DNA of 19,792 nt from an uncultured Flavobacteriales bacterium. GTDB taxonomy: Bacteria; Bacteroidota; Bacteroidia; Flavobacteriales_D; Sanyastnellaceae. This document shows, piece by piece, positions 1 to 6,801 of this stretch; the first letter of the stretch is position 1; every line of letters starts with the position of its first letter. Under the pieces are notes generated by a model. It worked only from the letters and a program-made list of their open reading frames with translations, was not told the DNA's origin and did not search any database. The DNA lies in contig CALBSW010000044.1 in assembly GCA_937967465.1 (NCBI GenBank), positions 1 to 19,792 on the forward strand, written 5' to 3'. Position numbers and translations under genes: made by a program.

Positions 1-305
1 AGGATGCCCACCTTGAGCTTCGGGTTGTTGCGCTTGCCCCCCTTGAGGTGCTGCAGGCGATGGCGGATGCGCTGCTCTGCATTGTCGCGGATGGAGCACG
101 TGTTGAGCAGGATCAGGTCCGCCTCGCCTTCGTCCTTGGTGGTGGCGTACCCCGCCTCGGACAAGATGCTCGCCACAATCTCGCTGTCGCTGAAGTTCAT
201 TTGGCAGCCGTAGCTCTCGAGGTACAGCTTGCGCTCTCCCACATGCTGGGACTCCAAGGCCTCGCCTTGGCGGCTTTCATCAATGGTGTGGTTGCCGGGT
301 CTCAT
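1..305 (-). CDS. miaB: MiaB tRNA methylthiotransferase, N-terminal part (cut by window edge)
   Basis: About 101 codons from an ATG at 305-303 run off the left edge. MiaB adds the 2-methylthio group to N6-isopentenyl-adenosine at tRNA position 37, using two iron-sulphur clusters and S-adenosylmethionine, in the cytosol. The visible part is the UPF0004 methylthiotransferase domain. It contains KLYLESYGCQMNFSDSEIV, with the first cluster cysteine at residue 34, and LILLNTCSIRDNAEQRI, with the second at residue 70. The third cluster cysteine, the radical-SAM CxxxCxxC motif and the TRAM domain lie outside the window. The first ~24 residues before the conserved block are not conserved in character, so the start could be slightly further in. 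The gene diverges from topA, and a good Bacteroidota -7 element lies 37 bp upstream of the ATG. Family assignment is firm; MtaB/RimO relatives are less likely because of the CQMN motif. Confidence 0.93.
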   Translation of the reverse strand, partial: MRPGNHTIDESRQGEALESQHVGERKLYLESYGCQMNFSDSEIVASILSEAGYATTKDEGEADLILLNTCSIRDNAEQRIRHRLQHLKGGKRNNPKLKVGI

Positions 306-341
306 GCTCAATGGAATCAGGGGTATGCGAATGGCGGAAGG

Positions 342-349
342 CAAAATTA
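342..349 (-). promoter_or_regulatory. Probable -7 promoter element for miaB
   Basis: Read on the minus strand this is TAATTTTG, an exact match to the Bacteroidota sigma-ABfr -7 consensus TAnnTTTG, 37 bp upstream of the miaB ATG. A TTG for the -33 element is not at the usual spacing: the nearest ones leave gaps of 12 and 26 bp. Only the -7 half is therefore supported. Confidence 0.5.
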
Positions 350-357
350 CGCCAAAC

Positions 358-372
358 CTGACAACGTGTCAG
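358..372. promoter_or_regulatory. Inverted repeat, possible operator
   Basis: CTGACA-ACG-TGTCAG is a perfect 6-bp inverted repeat with a 3-bp centre. It lies just upstream of the miaB -7 element, in the miaB/topA divergent region. The position and symmetry fit a dimeric repressor or activator site. The loop is too short for a good RNA hairpin. No regulator is identified. Confidence 0.35.
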
Positions 373-376
373 TCCC

Positions 377-410
377 AAAAAAAAGCACGCCACCTCACCT
401 AAAGGTGGGG
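377..410 (-). other. Alternative hairpins next to an A8/T8 tract
   Basis: Two mutually exclusive stems can form here. One is CCACCT (390-395) with AGGTGG (403-408). The other is 393-399 with 404-410, which needs one G-U pair. On the minus strand the hairpin is followed after about five bases by eight Ts (384-377), which resembles a weak intrinsic terminator or attenuator. The gap before the T tract makes this uncertain. Confidence 0.3.
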
Positions 411-503
411 GCAACACCCACACACCAAAACCTGACAACCCGGCCCTTGGCGCTTCTCATAATGAAGAACCCGCCCATCTTTGCCGCTCCCATATTCTAC
501 ACC

Positions 504-2960
504 ATGAGCAAAAATCTGGTCATCGTCGAGAGCCCTGCCAAGGCCAAGACCATCGAAGGCTACCTCGGAGGAGATTACGTTGTGCGCTCCAGCTACGGCC
601 ACATCCGGGACCTTCCGGGAGGCCAGCTGGCCGTGGACGTGGAGAATGGCTTCATGCCCACGTATGAAGTGACGGCAGACAAAGGCCGATTCAGCGAATT
701 GAAGAAGCTGGCCAAATCCGCCGAGACCGTCTGGCTCGCGACGGATGAGGACCGCGAGGGAGAAGCCATCAGCTGGCATTTGCAAGAAGCCTTGGGCCTG
801 GCTGAAAGCAAGACCAAGCGCATTGTCTTCAGCGAGATCACCAAGAAGGCCATCCTGCGGGCCATTGAAAACCCGCGCAAAGTCAACATGCCATTGGTCA
901 TGGCGCAGCAGGCCCGCCGGGTGCTGGACCGCCTCGTGGGCTACGAACTCTCCCCGGTCCTGTGGAAGAAGGTCCGCCCTTCCTTGTCCGCCGGCCGGGT
1001 CCAAAGCGTCACCGTCCGCCTCATCGTGGAGCGCGAACGCGACATCCTCGCCTTCCAGCCCAAGGGATACTACCGCGTCTCGGCCAAGATGTCCGCGGCG
1101 GGTCAAGGGTTCAAGGCCGAGCTGAACAAGCGCCTCGACACCCCGGAGACCGCCACGGAAGTGCTGCAAGCCGCCCACGGCGCCGAACTCATCGCCAACC
1201 GCGTGGAGCGCAAGCCGACCCAACGCAAGCCGGCTGCTCCTTTCACCACCTCCACCCTGCAACAGGAGGCCTCCCGGAAGCTCGGCTTCTCGGTCTCCCG
1301 CACCATGCAAGTCGCCCAGCGGCTGTACGAAGCCGGTCGCATCACCTACATGCGTACGGATTCCACCAACCTGTCCGATTTCGCCCTGGACGCTGCACAA
1401 GCCCACATCACCTCGAGCTACGGAGAGAACTACCACGAGCGCCGCACCTTCAAGACGAAAAATGCCGGTGCGCAGGAAGCCCACGAAGCCATCCGACCCA
1501 CGGACATGTCGGCAGCGAGCCTGCAAGGCGAAAGCGATGAGCGCCGCTTGTACGAACTCATCTTCAAGCGCACCCTTGCGAGCCAGATGGCCAATGCCGT
1601 GATCGAAAAGACCACGGTGGACATCCACCTGCCCAGCCGCCCAGAGATGCTGGTGGCCAAAGGAGAGGCCATTCAATTCGACGGCTTCATGAAGGTGTAC
1701 CTCGAAGGCACCGACGACGAGAAAGAAGACCGCGGCATGCTGCCCCGCATCGAGCAGGGCCAATCGCTCGGCCTGGAGTCCATGCAAGCCGTGGAGCGGT
1801 TCACCAAGCCCACGGCCCGCTTCAGCGAAGCGTCCCTGGTCAAGAAGCTGGAAGAGTTGCAGATCGGACGCCCGTCCACCTACGCCTCCACCATCGGCAC
1901 CATCCAGAAGCGCGGCTACGTCGTGAAGGAGGACCGCGAAGGCAAGGAGCGCAAATTCCAGACGCTCCACCTCCAGGAAGACGGCACGGTCCGCGCCGAA
2001 GACAACACCGAGATGGCTGGATCGGAGCGGTCCAAGCTGTTCCCGACCGACATCGGCATGGTGGTGACGGACTTCCTGCAGGAACACTTCGCCTCCATCA
2101 TGGACTTCCAGTTCACGGCCAAGGTGGAGCAGGAGTTTGACGACATCGCCGCTGGTAAAGACGATTGGCAGCGCATGGTGAAGGCCTTCTACACGCCCTT
2201 CAACACGCAAATCCAAGAGACCACGGAAAATGCGGAACGGGCCAGCGGTGAGCGCGAGCTCGGTGTGGACCCCGCTTCGGGCAAAATGGTCCTCGTCCGC
2301 ATCGGGCGGTATGGCCCCCTCGCCCAAATCGGCGCACCGGACGACGAAGAGAAGCGGTTCGCTTCCCTCCTGAAGGGCCAGACCCTGGAAGGCATTACCC
2401 TCGAAGAAGCACTCAAGCTGTTCGAATTGCCCCGGGACCTCGGCCAGTTCGAGGACAAAAAAGTCGTGGCCGCCATCGGGCGCTTCGGCCCCTACGTGCG
2501 CCACGACGGCAAATTCGTCAGCATCCCCAAGGACAGCGAGTACACGCCGTACGACATCCCGCTGGACACCGCGATCGAGATGATCAAGGCCAAGCGAGAA
2601 GCCGATGCCAAGGCCCTGCTCCGCACCTACGACGAGGATCCGGACACCCGCGTGCTCATGGGCCGCTGGGGACCGTACATCAAGTCGGGCAAGGACAACG
2701 TCAAGATTCCCAAGGGAGAAGACGTCGACAGCTTGGACTGGGACCGCGTGCTGCAACTCAAAGCCGGCATCATCAAGGCCTTTGCTGAGGATGCCAAGTG
2801 GACCATTCGCCTGAAAGGCCGCCAGTACTACCTCGTGTCCGACAAGCAGTCGGTGCGGATTCCCGTGGGCGAGAAGATCCTGGAGATGACCTGGGACCGC
2901 GCTCAGGAAATCATCAAGGGAAAGGCGAAAAAGTCCCCTGCCCGCAAGAAAAAAGCCTGA
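504..2960 (+). CDS. topA: DNA topoisomerase I (type IA)
   Basis: An 818-aa enzyme that relaxes negative supercoils by cutting one DNA strand through a 5'-phosphotyrosine link. The start at 504 opens with MSKNLVIVESPAKAKTIEGY, the usual Toprim beginning. The frame stays open upstream, and an in-frame ATG at 462 would add 14 residues without homology. The Toprim acidic motif DEDREGE is at residues 81-87. The catalytic tyrosine is Y282 in GRITYMRTDSTN. From about residue 590 there are several topoisomerase C-terminal repeats marked by GRYGP, GRFGPYV and GRWGPYI. The protein ends in a lysine-rich tail (KGKAKKSPARKKKA). No zinc-finger cysteine sets were seen, so this is the repeat-type C-terminus. 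The next gene starts 22 bp after its stop and is probably co-transcribed. Confidence 0.97.
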   Translation: MSKNLVIVESPAKAKTIEGYLGGDYVVRSSYGHIRDLPGGQLAVDVENGFMPTYEVTADKGRFSELKKLAKSAETVWLATDEDREGEAISWHLQEALGLAESKTKRIVFSEITKKAILRAIENPRKVNMPLVMAQQARRVLDRLVGYELSPVLWKKVRPSLSAGRVQSVTVRLIVERERDILAFQPKGYYRVSAKMSAAGQGFKAELNKRLDTPETATEVLQAAHGAELIANRVERKPTQRKPAAPFTTSTLQQEASRKLGFSVSRTMQVAQRLYEAGRITYMRTDSTNLSDFALDAAQAHITSSYGENYHERRTFKTKNAGAQEAHEAIRPTDMSAASLQGESDERRLYELIFKRTLASQMANAVIEKTTVDIHLPSRPEMLVAKGEAIQFDGFMKVYLEGTDDEKEDRGMLPRIEQGQSLGLESMQAVERFTKPTARFSEASLVKKLEELQIGRPSTYASTIGTIQKRGYVVKEDREGKERKFQTLHLQEDGTVRAEDNTEMAGSERSKLFPTDIGMVVTDFLQEHFASIMDFQFTAKVEQEFDDIAAGKDDWQRMVKAFYTPFNTQIQETTENAERASGERELGVDPASGKMVLVRIGRYGPLAQIGAPDDEEKRFASLLKGQTLEGITLEEALKLFELPRDLGQFEDKKVVAAIGRFGPYVRHDGKFVSIPKDSEYTPYDIPLDTAIEMIKAKREADAKALLRTYDEDPDTRVLMGRWGPYIKSGKDNVKIPKGEDVDSLDWDRVLQLKAGIIKAFAEDAKWTIRLKGRQYYLVSDKQSVRIPVGEKILEMTWDRAQEIIKGKAKKSPARKKKA

Positions 2961-2982
2961 CCCGGGGAGGTAGCTTGCCTCC

Positions 2983-4149
2983 ATGGAATCGATTTTCGAT
3001 TGGCTCGAACCGACGGAAGCCGGGTTGTTCGATGTGTCGGACGGCACGGACCGGTTGCGCGATGTGTTGCGCATCCACCGCGCTGGTGAACGTCCTGACC
3101 TCGACGGCTGCGTTGCCGCCATCATCGGTGTCCTGGACCGTCGAGGCAGCCTCGATGGCGCACAGACCGACCGGGCCGCTGAATGGGTCCGCGGCAAACT
3201 GTATGACCTGACCACCATGGACCGGTGGGCCCCCGTGGCCGACCTCGGCAACATTGCTGCCGGCCCCACGGAAGCCGACACCCGCGCCGCCTTGGATGTG
3301 GTTTGCCAGGAGTTGATGGCCCGCGACATCGTGCCGCTGGTCATCGGCGGCAGCCAAGTTCTGACCGTCCCCATGTACGCCGCCTATGCGCGGCAAGAGC
3401 GCCCCATCAATGTGGTCAGTGTGGATGCCGGACTGGATTTCGGTGGCAACCCCCAGGAGGTGGACGGCCGAAATTGGTTGAATGCACTCATCCTCCCGGA
3501 AGGCGGACATCTTTTTGACTTCACCCAGCTCGGACATCAGCGTTACCTCGCGGATGGCGACACCATCCAGCTGATGGAGAAAATGCACTTCGACGTCGTG
3601 CGGCTGGGACGACTTCGCGGAGACCTCCCTTCTGCCGAGCCCATGCTTCGGGACGCCGACCTGGTCAGCTTCGATCTCGGGGCCGTGCGGACGGCGGACC
3701 ATCCTGCCTCCCCCACGTCTCGGCCCAATGGACTGACCGGAGAAGAGTTCTGCCAACTCGCCCGGTACGCAGGTTACAGCGATCGCCTGAGCGCCGTCGG
3801 GTTCTTTGAGCACGACCCCTCGAAGGATGGCGATGGCCGAGGAGGGCAATTGGTGGCGGAAGCCGTCTGGTGCTTCCTCGAGGGCGTGATGAACCGCATT
3901 GGAGACCACCCCCGCGGCACCACGGAAGACTACCTCCAATACCGGGTCGTACTCGAAGACGACGATCACGAAGTGGTGTTCTACAAGAGCCCCCGAAGCG
4001 ACCGGTGGTGGATGGACATCCCCACCCCTGGCGCCGGCAACCGGAAAGGGCGACTCCTGCTCGTTCCCTGCACCTACGCGGATTACCAAGCGGCCGCCAC
4101 GGGCCAATTGCCCGACCGCTGGTGGCGCACCCAGCAGAAGCTCGCCTGA
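2983..4149 (+). CDS. Ureohydrolase-fold (arginase/formimidoylglutamase-like) protein with degenerate metal site
   Basis: 388 aa, with the overall layout of the arginase/agmatinase/formimidoylglutamase fold. The signature positions are recognisable but altered. The GGxH motif reads VIGGSQVL (Q125 in place of the metal-binding His). The DxHxD motif reads VDAGLDFG (D148 and D152 remain, the His is lost). The third motif, normally SxDxDxxDP, reads VSFDLGAVRTADHP (D231 remains, the next Asp is Gly). Hydrolysis of a guanidino substrate by a Mn2 centre is therefore doubtful. Similar proteins are commonly annotated as formimidoylglutamase or arginase beside topA and the gld genes in Bacteroidota, from memory of that synteny. 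It has no signal peptide, so it is cytosolic. GGGGAGG at 2964-2970 is a distant Shine-Dalgarno-like stretch. The fold is clear; the function is not known. Confidence 0.85.
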   Translation: MESIFDWLEPTEAGLFDVSDGTDRLRDVLRIHRAGERPDLDGCVAAIIGVLDRRGSLDGAQTDRAAEWVRGKLYDLTTMDRWAPVADLGNIAAGPTEADTRAALDVVCQELMARDIVPLVIGGSQVLTVPMYAAYARQERPINVVSVDAGLDFGGNPQEVDGRNWLNALILPEGGHLFDFTQLGHQRYLADGDTIQLMEKMHFDVVRLGRLRGDLPSAEPMLRDADLVSFDLGAVRTADHPASPTSRPNGLTGEEFCQLARYAGYSDRLSAVGFFEHDPSKDGDGRGGQLVAEAVWCFLEGVMNRIGDHPRGTTEDYLQYRVVLEDDDHEVVFYKSPRSDRWWMDIPTPGAGNRKGRLLLVPCTYADYQAAATGQLPDRWWRTQQKLA

Positions 4150-4217
4150 GCGCCTGACCTTCAATCAATTCACACGAAATCCACGATGAGTGTTGGATAA
4201 TCGAGTTCGCAGGCGCA

Positions 4218-4242
4218 ACCTGCAGTAATTTGGGTATATTAG
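4218..4242 (+). promoter_or_regulatory. Possible porP promoter region
   Basis: This is an AT-rich island in an otherwise GC-rich 148-bp spacer. TAATTTG (4226-4232) resembles TAnnTTTG with one base missing. TATATTAG (4235-4242) matches it with one mismatch. No TTG at the expected -33 distance was found. An ACCTGCA word shared with other spacers of this operon precedes it (4218-4224). Confidence 0.3.
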
Positions 4243-4297
4243 CCGACCACCCCTGTGTGTGGTAAGCAAGGAACCTATTGAAAATCAGCTGTTTGGA

Positions 4298-5248
4298 ATG
4301 AACCGCATTTTGCTCGCATTGTCTGCTTTTGTCCTGTGCACCGCTGCATCGGCTCAGCAAGACCCCCAATTCACGCAGTTCTACCAGGACCGGATGTCCT
4401 TCAACCCGGCCTTCGCCGGCGCGGAGCGTCTCCAGTACGTCAATGCGTTTTACCGGGACCAGTGGCAGGGATTGGACCGCGACCCCAAAACGGCCTTGTT
4501 CCAATACAGCGGCAAGCCCGGCTTCATTCCCGGCGGCATCGGCCTGAGCTTTTTCCAAGATGAGCTTGGCCAGGAGACCAACACCGTGGTCAAGATTGCC
4601 TACGCCTATCACATGGAGCCTGACGCCAACGGCGGCATTCTCAGCTTGGGCATCGCGGGCAACTACCTCGGCAAGACCCTCGGAAACGAGTGGATCTACA
4701 TTGACGAAGGAGACGCTGTGATTCCACAGAACGAGAAGAGCGGAACCACCATTGACGCTGACCTGGGTGTCATGTACCGCATGCCAGGCTCCTTTTACGC
4801 CGGCATCAGCACCACACGTCTCGCTGCCACTGATCTTCAAGACTTGAACGTTTCCAGCGTTCGCCACCTGTACTTTCAAGCGGGTTACGAGCAGGCCCTC
4901 GGAGACGGTTCACTTCGCCTCCGCTCCCACTTGCTGGCCAAGACGGACCTGAATGCCACGTCGGTTGACCTGCATGCCAACGTGCTCTGGAATGAGCTGC
5001 TCTACGGTGGCCTCTCCTTCCGTCCCGGCGATGCCGTGGCTCCGGTCATCGGCTTTGAATACGGCATGACCAAGGACGAGAAGCTGACGCGCTCCGAACA
5101 GATTTTCCGGTTTGGCTACAGCTACGACGCCACGCTCAGTGAGCTCGCCAACTACAGCAGTGGCTCCCACGAAATCTTCGTCTCGTACATGTTCAATTTC
5201 GAACGCATCCCAATGCAAACCCGCCACGCCAACCCCCGCTTCCTGTAA
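4298..5248 (+). CDS. porP: PorP/SprF family type IX secretion outer-membrane protein
   Basis: 316 aa. The ATG at 4298 gives a clean signal peptide (MNRILLALSAFVLCTAASAQ). An upstream in-frame GTG at 4259 would put 13 residues before it and is rejected. The mature protein opens with QDPQFTQFYQDRMSFNPAFAGAE, the hallmark of the PorP/SprF family, followed by alternating short hydrophobic and polar strands typical of an outer-membrane beta-barrel. PorP/SprF proteins belong to the type IX secretion system; they bind C-terminal partners and link the periplasmic core to the cell surface. Its place directly before gldK matches the porPKLMN operon of Porphyromonas gingivalis. The genome may hold further paralogues tied to individual cargos, so the exact orthologue name is less certain than the family. 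Confidence 0.92.
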   Translation: MNRILLALSAFVLCTAASAQQDPQFTQFYQDRMSFNPAFAGAERLQYVNAFYRDQWQGLDRDPKTALFQYSGKPGFIPGGIGLSFFQDELGQETNTVVKIAYAYHMEPDANGGILSLGIAGNYLGKTLGNEWIYIDEGDAVIPQNEKSGTTIDADLGVMYRMPGSFYAGISTTRLAATDLQDLNVSSVRHLYFQAGYEQALGDGSLRLRSHLLAKTDLNATSVDLHANVLWNELLYGGLSFRPGDAVAPVIGFEYGMTKDEKLTRSEQIFRFGYSYDATLSELANYSSGSHEIFVSYMFNFERIPMQTRHANPRFL

Positions 5249-5290
5249 GCTGGGCACGAAATGACGAAACCTGCACGTTGAGTTCGACGT

Positions 5291-5334
5291 AGTTGTGTGA
5301 CCTGCAAGCCACAACTGCCGAACGGAATCGTTCG
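5291..5334 (+). other. Two inverted repeats in the gldK leader
   Basis: AGTTGTG (5291-5297) pairs with CACAACT (5310-5316) across a 12-nt loop. Immediately after it, CGAACG (5319-5324) pairs with CGTTCG (5329-5334) across a GAAT tetraloop. Both would form RNA hairpins in the porP-gldK spacer, just before the AAGGA (5338-5342) ribosome-binding-like site of gldK. They could affect mRNA processing or differential expression. Confidence 0.4.
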
Positions 5335-5337
5335 ACA

Positions 5338-5342
5338 AAGGA
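5338..5342 (+). promoter_or_regulatory. Shine-Dalgarno-like site of gldK
   Basis: AAGGA sits 8 nt before the ATG at 5351. It supports that start over the upstream in-frame GTG at 5297, which would place a polar stretch in front of the lipoprotein signal. Confidence 0.5.
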
Positions 5343-5350
5343 TAGAAACC

Positions 5351-6718
5351 ATGAGAAATGCTGCGATCATCGCCCTGTGCGCCATCACGCTGGCCAGCTG
5401 CTACGGCGGCCCTGCCGGTGAGGTGGTCGGGGTTTACCCGCGCGAGGACTGGGTGCAAGTGAATCCCTACGGGATGAACTACATCCATTACGGCTCTTAC
5501 ACGATGGGTCCGAGTGACCAGGACGTTCCCTACGCCCTGACCTCCCGGTCCAAAACCGTGACCGTGCCCGCGTTCTACATCGACATCCACGAGATCTCGA
5601 ACAACGAGTACCGCCAGTTCGTTTACTGGGTGCGCGACAGCCTCTACCGCGACGTGCTCCAGGAGAACGACTTCGAGGAGTACTTCACCACGGAGGACGC
5701 CCAAGGCCGCGAACTGGACCGGTTCATCAACAAGGGATATATCCTCAATTGGGAAGAGCCGATTGACTGGGAGAACGAAGACATCTTCGACGCCCTCTAT
5801 GACGAATTCTTCTACCAGGGCTCTGACCGTTTCTACGATCAGAAGCAGCTCGATACCCGGAAGTTGAACTTCAAGTACTTCTGGATCAACCTTCAAGCTG
5901 CTGCCCAGAAGAGCGGTCTCGATTACGAAATCAACGAGCCCAACGAACTCGGACAGCTCAACAGCATCCGGGGCCACAGTGATCGTGCGCAGTTCGTGAT
6001 CGAGGAGAACACCAACGTCTACCCCGACACCCTCTGCTGGATCCGCGACTTCACATACGGGTTCAACGAGCCGCTGACGGAGACCTACTTCTGGCACCCC
6101 GCTTACGACGACTACCCCGTCGTCGGTGTGACCTGGGGTCAGGCCCGGGCATTCAATGCTTGGAGAACCCAACTGTTGGCCACGTGGAAGCGCCAGAATG
6201 GCGAGACCATGGTCCAAAAGTTCCGCCTGCCCAGCGAAGCCGAATGGGAGTTCGCCGCCCGCGGTGGACTTGATCTCGCTCCCTTCCCTTGGGGCGGTCC
6301 GTACATCCGCAACATCTATGGTTGCCCATTGGCCAACTTCAAGCCGATGCGGGGTGACTACGTCGAGGATGCGGGTTGCCACACGGTGCCGATCGAGAGC
6401 TACAGCCCCAACGACTACGGTCTCTACCAGATGTCCGGCAACGTCGCCGAGTGGACCAACACGGCCTTCGACGAGACGGTGTACGACTTCAGCCACGACA
6501 TGAGCCCCGAGTACGAATACAATGCCATGGCCGACGATCCGCCGAGCCTCAAGCGCAAGGTCATTCGCGGCGGCAGCTGGAAAGACATCGGATACTATTG
6601 CCAGACCGGTACCCGTTCCTTCGAGTACCAGGACACGGCCAAATCGTACATCGGATTCCGCAGTGCCATGAGCTACCTCGGCCGCGGCAAGAATGTGGAT
6701 CCGGAAGACTTCAATTAA
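5351..6718 (+). CDS. gldK: GldK/PorK type IX secretion lipoprotein (FGE-sulfatase fold)
   Basis: 455 aa lipoprotein. The signal ends in the lipobox LASC with C17 as the lipidated residue. The rest has the formylglycine-generating-enzyme/sulfatase-modifying fold: NYIHYGSYTMG near residue 43, YIDIHEISNNEYRQFVYWV, RLPSEAEWEFAARGG from residue 292, QMSGNVAEWTN, and RGGSWKDIGYYCQTGTR followed by YIGFRSA. At the place where true FGE enzymes carry two catalytic cysteines there is D412 and C417, so oxidase activity is unlikely and the fold is structural. GldK forms the periplasmic ring with GldN under the outer membrane. The neighbour gldL identifies it as GldK rather than the related GldJ. It starts 102 bp after porP, behind two hairpins and an AAGGA site. 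Confidence 0.95.
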   Translation: MRNAAIIALCAITLASCYGGPAGEVVGVYPREDWVQVNPYGMNYIHYGSYTMGPSDQDVPYALTSRSKTVTVPAFYIDIHEISNNEYRQFVYWVRDSLYRDVLQENDFEEYFTTEDAQGRELDRFINKGYILNWEEPIDWENEDIFDALYDEFFYQGSDRFYDQKQLDTRKLNFKYFWINLQAAAQKSGLDYEINEPNELGQLNSIRGHSDRAQFVIEENTNVYPDTLCWIRDFTYGFNEPLTETYFWHPAYDDYPVVGVTWGQARAFNAWRTQLLATWKRQNGETMVQKFRLPSEAEWEFAARGGLDLAPFPWGGPYIRNIYGCPLANFKPMRGDYVEDAGCHTVPIESYSPNDYGLYQMSGNVAEWTNTAFDETVYDFSHDMSPEYEYNAMADDPPSLKRKVIRGGSWKDIGYYCQTGTRSFEYQDTAKSYIGFRSAMSYLGRGKNVDPEDFN

Positions 6719-6734
6719 TCCTCAAGACCCTTTT

Positions 6735-6778
6735 GGAAGCCCCTACCTACGGCGCCTGAAACCCGCCGGACAGCTTCC
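6735..6778 (+). other. Nested stem in the gldK-gldL spacer
   Basis: The outer arms GGAAGC (6735-6740) and GCTTCC (6773-6778) enclose inner arms CGGCG (6750-6754) and CGCCG (6764-6768). The structure fills most of the 83-bp spacer. It has no T tract after it, so it is not a standard terminator. It may act in RNA stability or in setting gldL levels relative to gldK. Confidence 0.35.
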
Positions 6779-6801
6779 GCAACCATAACCTGCAAGAAAA
6801 C

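Larger units (their letters stand above)
354..439. repeat. 12-bp direct repeat pair (354-365 and 428-439)
   Basis: AAACCTGACAAC occurs at 354-365 and again at 428-439, both in the same orientation and 74 bp apart start to start. That is about seven turns of B-DNA. The left copy overlaps the CTGACA/TGTCAG inverted repeat. Both copies are noncoding and lie between miaB and topA. Confidence 0.6.

Noticed and set aside
48..503. Upstream in-frame extension of topA
   Set aside because: It reads antisense through miaB and the regulatory spacer; the conserved protein starts at 504 with MSKNLVIVES.
399..3374. Long minus-strand open frame (about 990 codons) opposite topA
   Set aside because: It is a reverse-frame shadow of high-GC topA coding sequence; its translation is His/Val/Leu-rich low-quality sequence with no recognisable motif.
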